From Labia minor (taxonomy: Eukaryota > Arthropoda > Insecta > Dermaptera > Spongiphoridae), in assembly GCA_963082975.1 (NCBI GenBank), contig OY720344.1, positions 7,923,580-7,987,579 of the forward strand: 64,000 nucleotides of DNA, in the 5' to 3' direction. The position numbers were made by a program, and so were the translations under genes. This document shows, piece after piece, positions 22,845-34,987 of the stretch (position 1 is the first letter of the stretch; each line of letters starts with the position of its first letter). A model generated the notes under the pieces. That model was not told where the DNA came from and did not search any database. It was given only the letters and a program-made list of their open reading frames with translations.

Positions 22845-23221
22845 CATGATGAAATGAAATATGATTGATCTAAGGTAAGGCAATATTGGTGGATAATATT
22901 TACAATATAAATGATAAAAACGTAGGAATAATACACAATTGGTTGGTTTATTTTTCATCTCTGGGTTACACTTTCAAAAGACAAAATACCACATTCACTA
23001 ATAATTTCATTCTTATTCATTTTATGTTAATAAATATACGATATGATACATTAGACAATTTAAAAAAGAAAAATTCGATATAACTAAGTGTTAATTTGTA
23101 AAAAAATTAGAATTGATTAGAATAAAATAATGAATAATTTGGTGGACAATGATCGTTCATTTGTTAGAAATATTTTCGATTTTTATAAATTTTATATATT
23201 ATTAAAAATGACAAATTATAA

Positions 23222-23712
23222 GTTCTTGCCAACAGGTCGTACTGTTACTACAAGGAAGTTATGCAACCTTTATGTGAAGGAATTCGACTCCAACGATCCG
23301 AATTGTGGAAAAACAAATCATGGATTCTGTATCACGATAATTCACCAGCTCACACATTATTGCTTGTTCGTGATTTTTTGGAGGATAAAACAACACCGTA
23401 ATCATGCCTCAACCACCCTATTCACCAGATTTGGCTCCCTGCGACTTTTTCCTAATTTTCAAAACTGAAGAGACCAATGAAAGGAAAGCGTTTTGACACA
23501 ATGGATGAGATAAAGTTGGAATCGAAGAACGAGCTGATGGCCATACTGAAAAGTGCATTTCGGAAGTGTTTCAACGATTGGAAGAAGCGCTAGCATAAGT
23601 GGATTATATCTGAGGGGAATTACTTTGAAGGGGGGACAAAAAGGATATTGGTGGATAATAAACAATTTTCGAAATAATTGAAAATTCACCTTTACTTTTC
23701 GTACAAACCTAG
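23222..23712 (+). pseudogene. Mariner transposase 3' half (copy M1)
   Basis: It starts inside the mariner catalytic domain at FLPTGRTV, continues through ELWKNKSWILYHDNSPAHTL (second catalytic D in HDN) and LLVRDFLEDKTT, and after a frame change reaches PQPPYSPDLAPCDFF (third catalytic D), then RPMKGKRF, DTMDEIKLESKNELMAI and the YFEG tail. The first catalytic D and the DNA-binding domain are missing. It ends in the 3' inverted terminal repeat, whose complement begins AGGTTTGTACGAAAAGTAAA. Stops and frame shifts make it inactive. Its terminal repeat is the same family as M2, M3 and M4. Confidence 0.8.
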
Positions 23713-24343
23713 TATAGTTTGATATGAAAATTATGACAATGTTTCACCATTTATTCGGTTCTAGTTTAAAAACTAAAATGTTTAATCCAATCTTAAACTT
23801 AATTACCTCCATGAATAGTCAGAAAGAGAGAGGGGTTGTTTGCTTGTTATGTATATGCTCTACTATGCATACGATCGATGAATATTCCTACTTAGGTAAG
23901 TATTACATATTACATATTCAAATTGCCCCAATCAAGCTTATTAACGAATGAATGGACAAGTGAAGTCATAATTGGATGACACAAAATCTTTTCTAATGTA
24001 TTATGCAATTCGGATTCAATTGTTTTCTTTCCAGTGTCTCTCGATGTTCACATAAGAGTTGACAATCAACCATCTGACCAAAAGAAATGAAAATAGCTCA
24101 AAAATAAACAATTTCTTTTATGTAAACTCTTTTGGTGGTTCACTATTTTTTATTTTTTTAAATGATTCAAAACTCGCTATTAGGTCCATACTAATAATAT
24201 CGACAGTTGAAATTTGCTTGATTTTTTTTAAAAATATCATTAACATCTTTACACACATTACAATTATTAAAATACAAGCAAGCAAATGATTTCCACACAA
24301 ATTTTTTTTCCACAAACCACAATTATTTTTCTTAAGAACAATA

Positions 24344-24802
24344 AGCTGGAGTGTCTCCACTCGACTATCTCGCAATTTGAATTGGATTAAATATCTTACA
24401 TTATATTTAATTGAAATTTAATTAATTATAAATTAAAATTAATAAATAATAAATATTAAACCAGCGCAAGTTTGGCTCTTTGTTGATGGTACCACGTAAC
24501 GTATTGGCGCGTGAGATTTGCAGTGTTAAAAAATTAATTCCGATACTTTCAGCGATTCGATCAAGCTGAAATTCTATATATAGCAGTTTTATACAATTTT
24601 TAATCATATGAAAAACTATCAAACATATATCTTTATTTTTACGGTCACTTTAGAGGAAAAAAAATCAAAACGTTGTAGGTATTGACCCTCTTCCGAAAGG
24701 ACTACATTTCTCAAAAGTTGATAGAAAATGATGAATTTTGAATAATGCCCATATACCAAATTTCATGATTTTATTCAAACCGTTTTTGCGTAATCTTGTA
24801 CA

Positions 24803-24838
<36 letters not shown>

Positions 24839-24967
24839 CAGACAGACATTTTTCTCAACCTTAGTGAAAATGATACAGGAACCTTCAAAACGTATAAAAA
24901 CATCAAAATCTCGAAAACATCGAAAATTTTCGTGAACGCAATACTATCTCTGGCGAGATAGTAAAAA
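24344..24967 (+). repeat. Family A non-coding element (copy 1, near full length)
   Basis: It begins CTGGAGTGTCTCCACTCGAC (stem GAGTG-TCTC-CACTC) and ACTATCTCGC. It continues through AGCAGTTTTATACAATTTTT, the CTCTTCCG and TACCAAATTTCATGATT blocks, and a (CA)n(GA)n microsatellite (about 24800-24841) leading to GACAGACATTTTTCTCAACC. It ends CGCAATACTATCTCTGGCGA plus GATAGTAAAAA. ACTATCTC/GAGATAGT forms an 8-bp terminal stem. The frames at 24118-24375, 24422-24622 and 24738-24935 are shadows. It is inferred to be a non-autonomous Helentron-like element. Confidence 0.65.
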
Positions 24968-25085
24968 AGGTAAACCGTTTGTCCCGGTTTGGTGTTTTCG
25001 AAATATGGTCATCCTAATTAAGGGAGCCGCGGAAAAATTCCGTTTATGGGAGCCGTATACCGAAAAAGTTTGGGAGCCTCTGAGT
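24968..25085. mobile_element. Two eroded hAT ends
   Basis: GTCCCGGTTTGGTGTTTTCG with ATGGTCATCC resembles the complement of one widespread hAT end. AAAGTTTGGGAGCCTCTG resembles the complement of another (CAGAGGCTCCCAAACT). No partner ends or duplications are visible. Confidence 0.35.
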
Positions 25086-25218
25086 TAAAGAATCGAGACA
25101 AGTTCACTTATTGTTAGATTTTTGAATTATTTTTTTTTAAATAAATTTGAGGGTTGTAGCGCCTTGGAATAAGCAAATAAATGTGAAGGCTAGCTAAAAT
25201 AGATAGATCTCAAAAGTC

Positions 25219-25335
25219 GCAGACAGATATTTTTCTCAACCTTAGTGAAAATGACTCAGGGACCTTCAAAACGTATAAAAACATCAAAATCTTGATATCG
25301 AAAATTTTCACGATCTCTGACGAGATAATAAAAAA
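25219..25335 (+). repeat. Family A 3' fragment
   Basis: It covers only the distal module: GACAGATATTTTTCTCAACC to TCTGACGAGATAATAAAAAA. It lies about 250 bp after the full copy. Confidence 0.65.
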
Positions 25336-25489
25336 GAAAATATTAATGATTTTTGTAAATTTTATTTTCTTACCCTTTTAAAATAGTTTGTAGTTTATAT
25401 ATATATATATATATATTGTGCTATAAAATCAAGTAATAGTAATAAAACATGCATATAAGTTGATTGTCAGTTTATCTGTCGGTGAACCT

Positions 25490-25783
25490 TTCAAAAATCC
25501 ACCCATCACGCATCCCCAATTGGTAAGTGCGTGCACGTGTATCCATCACGCGAACAACATCAATGTCGTCGTCTTCTTATACCCTCCACCCACCTTTGCC
25601 ATCCCCCGTTTCCACCCTCACTGCTCCCATTAACATCAAATCCATATCTATTTATCTAAAAAATGAGGGTGCTTTTAAGGAGAGAAAAAGATAAAATGTT
25701 TCACTATTTATCATACAAATTTCAACGGAAATGTACGTTAGATGTTCTCGTTATATCTATTCATATATATATATATATATATG

Positions 25784-25819
<36 letters not shown>

Positions 25820-26255
25820 TTTCTCTCACTTGTACACATTGTATCGTTCGAAACACGCTTGGTTAAAAAAAAACGAGAGTGAAAAAAAAAAAAAAACGAA
25901 TACGAGAAAGCGTCGTCTATATATAACTTTTATTGCATCTCATCCCCTCTTGGTTTTATTTCATCCCCCGAAGCAGCGAGTCGGGCGTGTCAAGGCACGG
26001 AAGATGGATGGAGCAACAGCAGCAGCAGCAACGGAGGAGATTTGAAAAAAGAACAGAGATAGATAGATAGGTTGAATAGGGCGAGAGAGAGAGAGAGAGG
26101 ATAAATAGAAGAGAGGATAGTAGGAGAGAAGGTGGAGCCCCCAGGGCGGCGACGACGACGTCTTCTTCCCCCCAGGAGACGGCGACGGCGTATACACCGA
26201 TTCTTCCAATGGCCGCCCCATGTGTGAGCTGAATGTTACGCCCACACACACACAC
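25490..26255. other. GC-richer island, promoter-like
   Basis: It contains CGTGCACGTG and GACGACGACGTC blocks, CAG repeats (26011-26028), microsatellites ((GA)n at 25782-25822 and 26082-26099; (CA)n at 26240-26264) and many CG dinucleotides, unlike the neighbouring DNA. Frames on both strands (25731-26045 plus, 25956-26261 and 25961-26407 minus) are mostly simple-sequence translations. A TTG|GTAAGT donor-like site is at 25522. It could be a promoter or 5' exon region of a host gene, but no protein is recognisable. Confidence 0.3.
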
Positions 26256-26583
26256 ACACACACAAAATTATATATATATATATAGACATACACATACAAG
26301 ATAAAAACGAGCACATCGATAAAATTCTCTGACGAAAGAAGAAAAACAAAAAAAAAGTTGAAGAAAAGTAGGAAAATGTAACTAACCAGCATTTTGAATG
26401 AATCCAATTTATAAAGAAAGATTCTAAATCCAAAAAAAAAAAAATTGATATTATTTCAAATGTAGCAATTTGCAATTCTAATCAATAAAAGGTAACATTA
26501 TTTAATTTTTAATTAAATACTATTCTCTATAATTGTTTTACATATTAAAAAAAAATAAAGTATATAATTTTTATTATTAAATA

Positions 26584-26868
26584 CAATATAATATAAAAAA
26601 AAAACAAGTCTGACTTTGTACGTCCTATCAAGCCGGTTATATAAATGAGGTGTCCTATGATCAGTAGAACGGGTCCTCTCACCCTTTACCTTGATTTTCT
26701 TGATCGGAGGCGCTATCAAGTAGCTTTTCCCCAATGTTGTTCCCGGAGACTGGGTTGACTCCAGCTAGGGAAATTCTCTTGCCAGGCCTGGGACTTGAAC
26801 CCGAGACCATGTGAATGTGAGGCAGCTACGCTACCCACACACCCAATGGCGCCTTCCAATATAATATA
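26584..26868 (-). mobile_element. tRNA-derived SINE, copy 1 (with direct repeats)
   Basis: The insert (26596-26856) lies between perfect copies of CAATATAATATA (26584-26595 and 26857-26868). On the minus strand it has a tRNA-like head starting GGCGCCATTGGGTGTGTGGG, a B-box-like GGGTTCAAGTCCC, and a body with TTGATAGCGCCTCCGATCAA and TACTGATCATAGGACACC. It ends with a T-rich tail. The minus-strand frame at 26513-26734 is a shadow. It is inferred to be mobilised by a LINE in trans. Confidence 0.85.
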
Positions 26869-26924
26869 TACAAAAATAAAAATGAAATTACATTTTATTC
26901 TTTAAAATAATTAATACTATCTGC

Positions 26925-27050
26925 TCAGAGAATCTTCGGCCTCCGCTCCCCAAGTGGTACTTAGTATTTGGTTGAAAGTAGTAAAAGGTTTTCATCCATT
27001 TTGTTTCAATCCGTATATTACATAAAACATTCATTTCTTTTTGTGTCCTT
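26925..27050. repeat. Family E terminus fragment
   Basis: CCTCCGCTCCCCAAGTGGTA and TTAGTATTTGGTTGAAAGTA, then AAAGGTTTTCATCCATTTTG. The same order is found at 44872-44975 and, more diverged, in the complement of 12630-12700. The terminal hairpin is largely lost. Confidence 0.45.
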
Positions 27051-28295
27051 ATTTAAAATATATTTTAATTTAATCAGAAAATTAATTATATATTAGCGGA
27101 TCAGTGTGAGAGCCGTCATACGCAAAGAAATTGAAACGCAAAAGATTGAGAAATATAAGATATAAGAGGCACTGGATGTGACGTCACAAATGACGTCAAA
27201 AATAATAAAAAGTAAGAAAAATTATTTTTTCACTTTTCTCAAAAAGTATTTATTGTTTTCCAATGAATTTCATGCCCGAGGGCTATCAAATTGAATTGGA
27301 ATGGCCCAAATCGCATAAGTCGTTTAGGAGTATGGGATAGAACTGTCTTTTAAATATATAAATACATAAAACTAGGTAAAGGTATTAATTTCTCTATTTT
27401 TAACTTTTTTTTATTAAAAATATCAGATAAAATAAAAAAAAACTTTTTATTTAAATACAGAAATAATTCAATTTAAGATGTAAAAAGTCATTTTTTTCTA
27501 AATTATATCTTACATAATTAAAAAATATAAACTTTAATGATTACTTATGGAATGCATTAATGTTTTATACATTTGATTTTTGTAATTAAACTATATAATT
27601 ATGTATGTAGGTATGTATGTGATGACTGTAACATTATGAAGTTAGTTACAAATTTAGTTTAAACTTAAAAAGCAAAGTTAAAGTTAAATTGCTAGTTTGT
27701 TAATATTTTAGAACACAAATGTTTTTATTAACATTTAAAATTTTCAAACACAATTCACAGAATATATCAAATATAAAACCAATGGAAACAGATTACAAAG
27801 AATTGTATTAATATAACGAGAAACATTTAAAAAAAAAATAAAATAAAGTATTATAATAAATAAAGAGGGGCGAGGGCTATAAAAAGAGAGGTAATTATTT
27901 CTTTGACAGCCGCAGCTAGGTGGGTTCATGAAACTTACCCTGCTCTATTCCTTGTATGATTCTAAACAACTTTTTCTTATGACTTTTTGCATGATCTCTT
28001 TTAGTTTAATTAATAAAGCTTGTGGCACTCATGTAAATAATTACCTTAAAAATTTTTGGTGAATAAATTGATTATAGAATAGAATAACATTGTCAATTAG
28101 ACAAAGTGCATTGAAATTTTAACCAATTGAATCATTTATAGGAATAAATTATAATAGTATTTTAATCTAATATTTGATTTATATGAGAAATGCAGAAATT
28201 TAAAAATTTGATGCAAGGGTAAATAAAGTTAAAGTAGTATATACTATATATATATAATTATTTTTAAAATATCTATTTATTTTTTTTTATGAATA
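27051..28295. other. A+T-rich spacer
   Basis: It includes GTGACGTCAC near 27180 (a palindromic CRE-like site), TATG-type runs near 27602, and a unique patch at 27870-27990. The minus-strand frame at 27744-27929 is not recognisable. No gene is seen. Confidence 0.4.
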
Positions 28296-28603
28296 TATTA
28301 TAATTTATAAAAAGGCACCACAGGGCGTGGGGTAGCATCGCTGACTCACATTCTCGTGGTCCCGGGTTCAAGTCCCGGGCCTGGCAAGGGAATTTCTCTA
28401 TCTGGGGTCTATGGGACGGAGTGAACCCAGCCTTCGGGATCAACATTGGGGAATAGCTACTTGATAGCGCCTCCGATCAAGAAAATCAAGGTAAAGGTTG
28501 AGAGGACCCGTTCTACTGATCATAGGACACCTCATGGATATAACCAACTTGAAAGGCGTAGGACATACAAACGTCCGAGGTTTTTTTTTTATTATAATTT
28601 ATA
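28296..28603 (+). mobile_element. tRNA-derived SINE, copy 2 (with direct repeats)
   Basis: The insert (28310-28589) is flanked by TATTATAATTTATA at 28296-28309 and 28590-28603. The head is GGCACCACAGGGCGTGGGGT. The B-box region (CCGGGTTCAAGTCCCGGG) is followed by a body containing TTGATAGCGCCTCCGATCAA and TACTGATCATAGGACACC. The 3' end is GAGG plus a run of about ten T. Its 5' head differs from copies 1 and 3 more than its body does. Confidence 0.88.
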
Positions 28604-29608
28604 GATATTGAAAAGGATTAATGATATATTTTTAAAGAGTCTGGTAAAATTTTGCAAAAATAATTCCTTTGAAACTATTCTTCCTTCCCCAACTCCTTCT
28701 CTAATATTCATTTTTTTTATCATAATCACAAGTATAGAAGATGGTTTGCAATTTTTCTGCAAAATTAAACAATATACTACTATATATTTATATTATATCT
28801 TATTTTTTCAAAAAATGTTTTGTTTTCTTTTATTATAATAATAATAATAATTCCCGGAGATATAATATTAAGTGAAGCATGGTATAAGAAAAAAATAATG
28901 AATATTTAAGTATCTTTTTTATAATATATATATGTTATATATAATATATAATTTATTTTTGTCATTTATTTCGAGGGGTTGCTTTATAAACGAGAAGAAA
29001 AGTATCGTTAGGAGCCAATGTTCTTCTTCTTTTTTTTTTTCTTTTTTTTTTTTTATTCAAATAATAAATATATAAATAAATATATTGGAAACAGGAAAGA
29101 GAGCACAAGAGAAAGGAATGAGGAGGAAAGGCGGAGGCAGAAGGGGAAGAAACAGCTCTCCTTCTTTCGTTGTGGATCGTTTTCTTAGCCAATTGCCTTA
29201 AAAATGCTCTGCATAAGGGGGTGGCATTTGAGACAGGGTGAATTCCCGTAAAGATAACCATGCGAAAGGAATGGGTCTGAATCTCTTTTATTTTGTCGTA
29301 ATATATTTTTTTTTTCATTCTTTTTTTTTGTTTTCTTTCTTTTAAGAATTTCAAATCAATCTAAATTAAATTTACAAATATATATATTAAAATAGATCTT
29401 GAAGTTTTAAATGTGAATTTGTATTATTAAACATATTGTGAGAGGATCGAAAATTAATGAAATAGAAATGTGATTGTAATTAAAAACTTTAGTAGAAGTT
29501 TCGTAGTTATGTCAAAGTGATTGATAATATTTTTAATGAAATATCCATTATTAAGTAGTAAGTAGAATCTTTAAATTGTTAGTGTTCTAATAGAATATAA
29601 AATATGGT
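28604..29608. other. A+T-rich spacer with one unique patch
   Basis: A complex unique block lies at 29090-29320. A minus-strand frame (28962-29354) crosses it, but half is poly-Lys/Arg from A-rich DNA. No family is recognised. Confidence 0.35.
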
Positions 29609-30508
29609 ATAGTAACCTGGTTCACCGAGCCGCCGCTCGGTACTTTAAAAAAAATATACCTTATGAACTATGAATATTTAAGATTAAGATATTATTATTT
29701 AAAATTCATAAACGACAAAATATAGGAAACAAAATAAAACAAATTTTAAAAAAAGTCATAAAACATACAACCCTTAAATGTACGTATTAATGAACTGAAA
29801 AACAGAAAAGTATGCCCTGTGGATATAACATAATATTATTATTATTAAATATTATGTTATATATAGAAATTTATTTTATAATTTGTATTTAAGAAAGCGA
29901 AGAAATTATTAATATTTAAATTTTGGTTTTTTTATTTATAATTTATAGAATTTGATATTTCAAATGTTTTTTTACCGACCGACGAAGGAAAGGTATTGTA
30001 TTCACACCAAATTTCTTATTATTTGGGGATTTTTACATTTACTCCTCGAATGACAAAATATATGAAACAGTTTCAAATAATTTAAAAGGACATAAATTAA
30101 AAAAATTAGTAATAAAAAATATAAACCTTAAATAAGAGTATTAATGCATTAAAAGTCAGAAAAGTATGGTCTGTGGATGTAACATAATATATATTTCGTA
30201 TAGGTTTCGTAATTTAATTACAAAATTTTATTAAAATAAATATTTTTAATTTTATTTTATTTATATTTATAATATTTTCTATTTAAGGAAGAGCTGTTGG
30301 CGACAGTTTTTTATTATTATAAATACCTATTTTAAATTAAGAAAAAACTAATAAAGATGATTTTTCGTGAGGCTGAAACCAATACAGATCGATTTTTCTT
30401 TATAAATATTATCTATGGTGTGAATTTCAAAAAAATACTTCGATCAGCGGTTTAATATCTCAAAAATACACACATATAATTTATGTTAGTATAATAAGAT
30501 AAGATTAG
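29609..30508 (+). repeat. Family C composite (copies 3 and 4)
   Basis: A family C head at 29612-29645 (CCTGG...CACCGAGCCGCCGCTCGGTA, an ACCGAG/CTCGGT stem) leads into GAACTATGAATATTTAAG. It is followed by a second unit beginning at 29968 with TTTTTACCGACCGACGAAGG, the family B/C terminal module (ATTCACACCAAATTTC). The second unit continues through GTCTGTGGATGTAACATAAT, GGAAGAGCTGTTGGCGACAG, ACCAATACAGATCGATTTT, the GTGTGAATTTCAAAAA block and TATAATAAGATAAGAT. It is non-coding. The flank 29890-29967 also matches the flank of the copy at 61.4-62.0 kb. Confidence 0.6.
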
Positions 30509-30619
30509 AGATATGTAATATAAATAAATGATTTTTTTTTTAAATTTTGATAATTAAATTATGTTGTAAAAGAAGCTTGTTAAATTGATTAGAAAAATTA
30601 GATATAAAATGACTATAAC

Positions 30620-30970
30620 GGTAGGGTAGAAGTAAAAGGGAATGGGTATCTCTTCCGTTGACCTGAATCTTCAGCAAGAAGTCGATAGTTGCGAATTAAT
30701 TATTCCCCTTGCCTAATTTGCGTTGCTTCCCCAATAGATGTACGTTTAATGCTGGTCCGGGATGAAGTTTAATTATAGAAACTAGGCCAATGGGTACTAA
30801 AGAGCGAGGCAGATATGCAAAGGGATCGAATCGGCGGCGCCCTTCGTCTTTTGAGGGCCTTGCCTTCCCTTTTTAAGATTATAATTAATGATGAACACTC
30901 TTCGGGAGAGGGAATCACGTGCACGTGCGTGCTTGAGTTGTTCCGCGCTTTATGCACACTCGTTTGCTAC
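30620..30970. other. Non-repetitive island, regulatory candidate
   Basis: Complex balanced DNA with homeodomain-like TAATTA cores, CACGTGCACGTG (two overlapping E-box-like CACGTG sites) at about 30917, and an open plus-strand frame (30815-31138) whose first half is balanced and second half is poly-Phe from a TTC tract. I recognise no protein. A conserved regulatory element is the simplest reading. Confidence 0.35.
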
Positions 30971-31239
30971 CCTCCACTTTTTGTCTTTTTCTTCCTCTTC
31001 TTCTTCTACTTCTTCTTTTTATTCTTTTTCTTTATCATTATCATCGTAGTCGTCGTTTTTGGACTCCCCCATCCACATTCCCACTCCATTCTAGGTTCTA
31101 GCCGAAAAAGGGCAAAACTCACCCCTAAAACATCTTAACCCCTGACAAGGAACTAAATCAACCAGCACTGACGCACCAATGTTCAAGAAAAATAATAAGA
31201 TGGTGATTTGTTGGAATGTATTCGATTCATTTCATCTCC

Positions 31240-33290
31240 AACCAGAGAAAATAAAAAAAAAAAAAATTACTCTCAGAAACAGAGAAAATAAAAAGTACAA
31301 ACATATTAACATGGGCTAATTAGTTAATAAATAAATGATAGATAGATGAATAAAAAAATCAAAAATCAAAAAAATATTAACGATAAATTATTAAAAAAAA
31401 ATAATATCTAGATTTTGTATTTAAATTTTAATAATTTAAATTTGAATTGATCTGAAAATAAAACTTAAAATATTTATTCAGAAGGAAAAAAAAAGTTATA
31501 TTTATAAAATTAGTTTAAAATTCAAAAGATTTTGGAAAATAAAGTATTGTATACTATAAATATATACCTACTTATATATTTTTTTTATCTTTTAATTTTA
31601 ACTAAAAAAATATTCAATTAATTCATTTTTTATAATATTACATTATAAAATTATTGGAAAAATAAAAATGAATAAATAAACTTTGAAGTAAAAATAAATC
31701 TTTAAAAATATTAAAAAGTTGTTAATTTGTATATAGTAAATGTTTTAGTCATTTATGTGTTAAACTCTTTTTTATCTTTGAAAATGCATATACTAAAAGC
31801 AATTAATGGCTAATTACATTACAATTAATTAATTATAATTCAATTATATTTCTTTTATACCTTCTAGGGATCATTTGAAATATCTATAAAAATCTTCAAA
31901 AGTCTATCTCAATTTAAAGTTGATGAAAAATCGATTTCATTCACCCCATCTGACGGATAAATATTGAGTTGGTTAGCAAACAGACAGATAGACAGACATG
32001 AAGTGAAGTTGAGAAAAACGTTATAACGTTATAATAAAAATAAATAAATGAAGTGAAAATAAATCTTAAAAAATTATTAATTTGTATATATAGTAAATGT
32101 TTTAGTCTCTCTCTCATTTGTGTGTTCAATTCTCTCTATTTTTTAATAATACATCTAAGTTTAATAAAAAAAATATTCTTAAAAAAGCAAAAAAAAAAAA
32201 AAAGAATTTCTTGAGTTTTAATTATCATTGAATTACAATAAATATATATTATTTATTCTTATATATCGTTTCATTTTATTTCAAGTTAATTTGTCAATTT
32301 TTAGAAAACAATAATTATTTTATAATTAAAAGTCTTGAATAGTGTATATCTAAATTTCTACCTGAAAATCGTTTTCCATCCGTCTGTCTGTTGGCAAAAA
32401 AAAGGTGGAGGCAAGTCATTTAGGAATTTAGCCCAGAGGGCATATAAACATGGTAATTAATCATTTCAATTTTCAAAATGATTATTAAAAGCACACCATA
32501 TACAAAACATATAATTTATAAATGTATACTAGTTTAGTATATTTACTATAAAATAAAAGAACAAATTTAACTTGTATTTTTTTTTCATTTAATTTATTGT
32601 ATATACTTATATAAGTAAGTTTAAAATAATTGATTAATTTGAAAGATAAACGAGTTTAAAATTCATTTAAAATTTTTAAGTTTCATTTATTTCAATGTGA
32701 ATATTCAACGAACTTTTAGTTCGTTTATAAAATCTATATGTCTGTGTGTCTGTAGCCAAAAATTTTAGATTTTTTAAATTTTGATTTTGGATTCGAGTAG
32801 AGCTTAAAAAAGTGTAAATGTTAAGTGGACTTGGTTTTTTAAAATTCGTTTGGGAACATGGTCAAATTGGCAGTCAAAGTTGAAAATTTCCCATATATTA
32901 TAACTACTGTAATTAGTGTTATTATAGTGTAAAATTGTAAAGAAAAAATGTTTTTATACATTATTGTAGACATTAAAAAAATGCCCGGGAACATTAGAAA
33001 AATTCCCGGGATAATAATTTTTTAATTATAAATTATAAAAATAATTATATAATAATTATAATCTTGGATCGTATCATTATAATTATAATTATAAATTATA
33101 TTAATTATTATTAATTATTATTTATTATAAATTATAAATTATAAATATGAATAAAGTTCGTTGATTGTAATGCTTCCTAGCATTCTTCCCAGATGTTTTA
33201 TTTTAATTTTTTAAATATTAATAAAAAAAATAAAAAATAAAATAATTATATTAATGATAAAGTCTCTATTATTTTGTAAATGTATGTATA
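31240..33290. other. A+T-rich spacer with degraded GACAGACA-type repeat remnants
   Basis: AACAGACAGATAGACAGACA near 31978-31998, CCATCCGTCTGTCTG near 32379 and a GTCTGTGTGTCTG near 32741 resemble the microsatellite part of families A-E, but the flanking modules are too eroded to assign. No gene is seen. Confidence 0.4.
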
Positions 33291-33299
33291 TTTTTAATT

Positions 33300-33840
33300 T
33301 AAATTTAGCAATTTAGATTCTGGCAACGAATGGTGGGGAGAAAATCGGAATTTCATGCATGAAACGTATTAATGTATTAAGGAAAGTGGAGAGTAGAAGA
33401 GAAGTGGGGGGTTGGGGGGTTGTGTGTGTTAAGGGAAGGAGGAGAGAGAGAGAGAGAGAGAGCAGAGGTCGATACTTCGATGAACCCAGAGGGAGGAAAG
33501 AAAGAGAATGCATTTGATATTCAACAGAAGAAGATTCTTACGGGCAAAAAAGAGAGCGTGCGTGTGCGATGATGGGAGGGTTGCAGGTTCAGGGGTCGTC
33601 GACGCCGTCGTCGTTTCTTTCTTTAATGGCAAACGAGTTTATGCTACGCCCGCGTTTCGTTGCCACGACGACCAACGAGAAGAAAGAAGAAAGGCACAAC
33701 CGATCCTTATTGGATATGTGGATCGTTTCTATTTGAATTTTTTATCATGTCCCCTGCCCATCCCCCACACTTCACTACAACTTGCTTCTTTCTTTCTCTC
33801 TTTTTTTGACTTTTTTCTTCTAACTCTCAAAAATTATATT
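33300..33840. other. GC-richer island
   Basis: A (GA)n run at 33439-33462, then CG-rich unique DNA (33490-33770) with GTCGTCGACGCCGTCGTCG. Frames on both strands (33508-33843 plus, 33313-33513 and 33429-33632 minus) overlap and none is recognisable. It may be promoter-like. Confidence 0.3.
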
Positions 33841-34132
33841 TAATACATCACATCCAAAAACACTCAATATAATATAATAATATAATATAATTTATGAATA
33901 TTATCTTATTTAAAAAATTTCTTATTTTTTTTTTTTTATTAATTATATATTAGGTAATCTTTAAGAATTTAATTATTATAATTGAAGAGATTTTTTTATT
34001 CTCTAAATCAATTGTTCTGTTGTTGTATTGATACAATTTTTGTTAACTATACTTAAATACTATATTAAAAAAAAAATTATATATGCAATACATACTGGTA
34101 CAATATTAAAAAATTAAATTAAATTAATATTA

Positions 34133-34730
34133 AACGGTTTGAAGTAAATTAATTTCCAGCTACAGAAACACAAATAATTTTAATTTATCTATTAATGTAA
34201 TAAAAAACAGATATCGATATAACATAAATATTTTTAATTTAATTTTATTTATAATATATAATTAAGACCAGACTGTGAAGTCATGAATGACTGGATGACG
34301 TCATATAATTTTAAATTAAGAAAAAACTAATAAAGATGATTTTTCTCGAGGATAAAACCAATACAAAGTGCATGCATGATTCGTGGTGATATGTAAAAAA
34401 TCTACTCATGTGAAATTTGGTGTGAAAATTACCCTTCCCTTCCTATCGTCGATCGCTAATACTACCACTTCCGGTTTCCGGATTTGCACCAAAAGTTGAT
34501 CAATTCATCATACTGATGCATTAAGTAAATATACCAAATTTCATCAAAATTCGTTCAGCCGTTCAAGCTGTACACATCTATACGGACGAACGGACAGACG
34601 GACAGACATGATGCTAAAAATACTTTTTTCTGTTGAGAAAATGCATGATTTGTGGAGATATGTAAAAATCTTCACATGTGAAATTTGGTGTGAAAACAAT
34701 ACCTCCCTTACTATCGTCAGTCAGTAAAAA
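34133..34730 (+). repeat. Family B non-coding element (copy 3)
   Basis: It has ATTAATTTCCAGCTACAGAAA, GTGAAGTCATGAATGACTGG, ATGACGTCATATAATTTTAA, CTCGAGGATAAAACCAATAC, CCACTTCCGGTTTCCGGA, CACCAAAAGTTGATCAATTC, ACCAAATTTCATCAAAATTC, GGACAGACGGACAGACATGA and an end TATCGTCAGTCAGTAAAAA. The left end is truncated compared with the copy at 51.2 kb. Overall the two copies run in parallel, so this is one of the clearest members. Confidence 0.65.
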
Positions 34731-34987
34731 TTAAATTAAATTCATATTAAACAAAATTATTTTTACATAAATATTGTATTAATATTGTATAATATTATTT
34801 GAACAGATCTATCATTATTATTATTATTATTATTGGAAAATTAATGTGTATATATATCAAACAGTAATATTTACAAATTTGTTATTTATTTTGTAATTCA
34901 ATTAATCTATATCTATAAGATAAAGTAAATAAATTGAAATATAATGTTTTTATTTTGTCCATTTCATGAAAAATTATTGTGTATTAT

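Noticed and set aside
25470..25521. Possible 52-nt exon before GTAAGT at 25522
   Set aside because: The acceptor (GATTGTCAG) lacks a pyrimidine tract and two frames are open, so coding cannot be argued. The donor is mentioned only as context.
27895..28010. Minus-strand donor CAGG|GTAAGTTTC with ~60 nt upstream as a possible exon
   Set aside because: The upstream acceptor has no pyrimidine tract and the open frame is very short.
28318..28390. Possible functional tRNA genes in the three SINE copies and at 36600-36692
   Set aside because: B boxes are good but the acceptor stems do not pair and the sequences continue into SINE bodies or A-rich tails.
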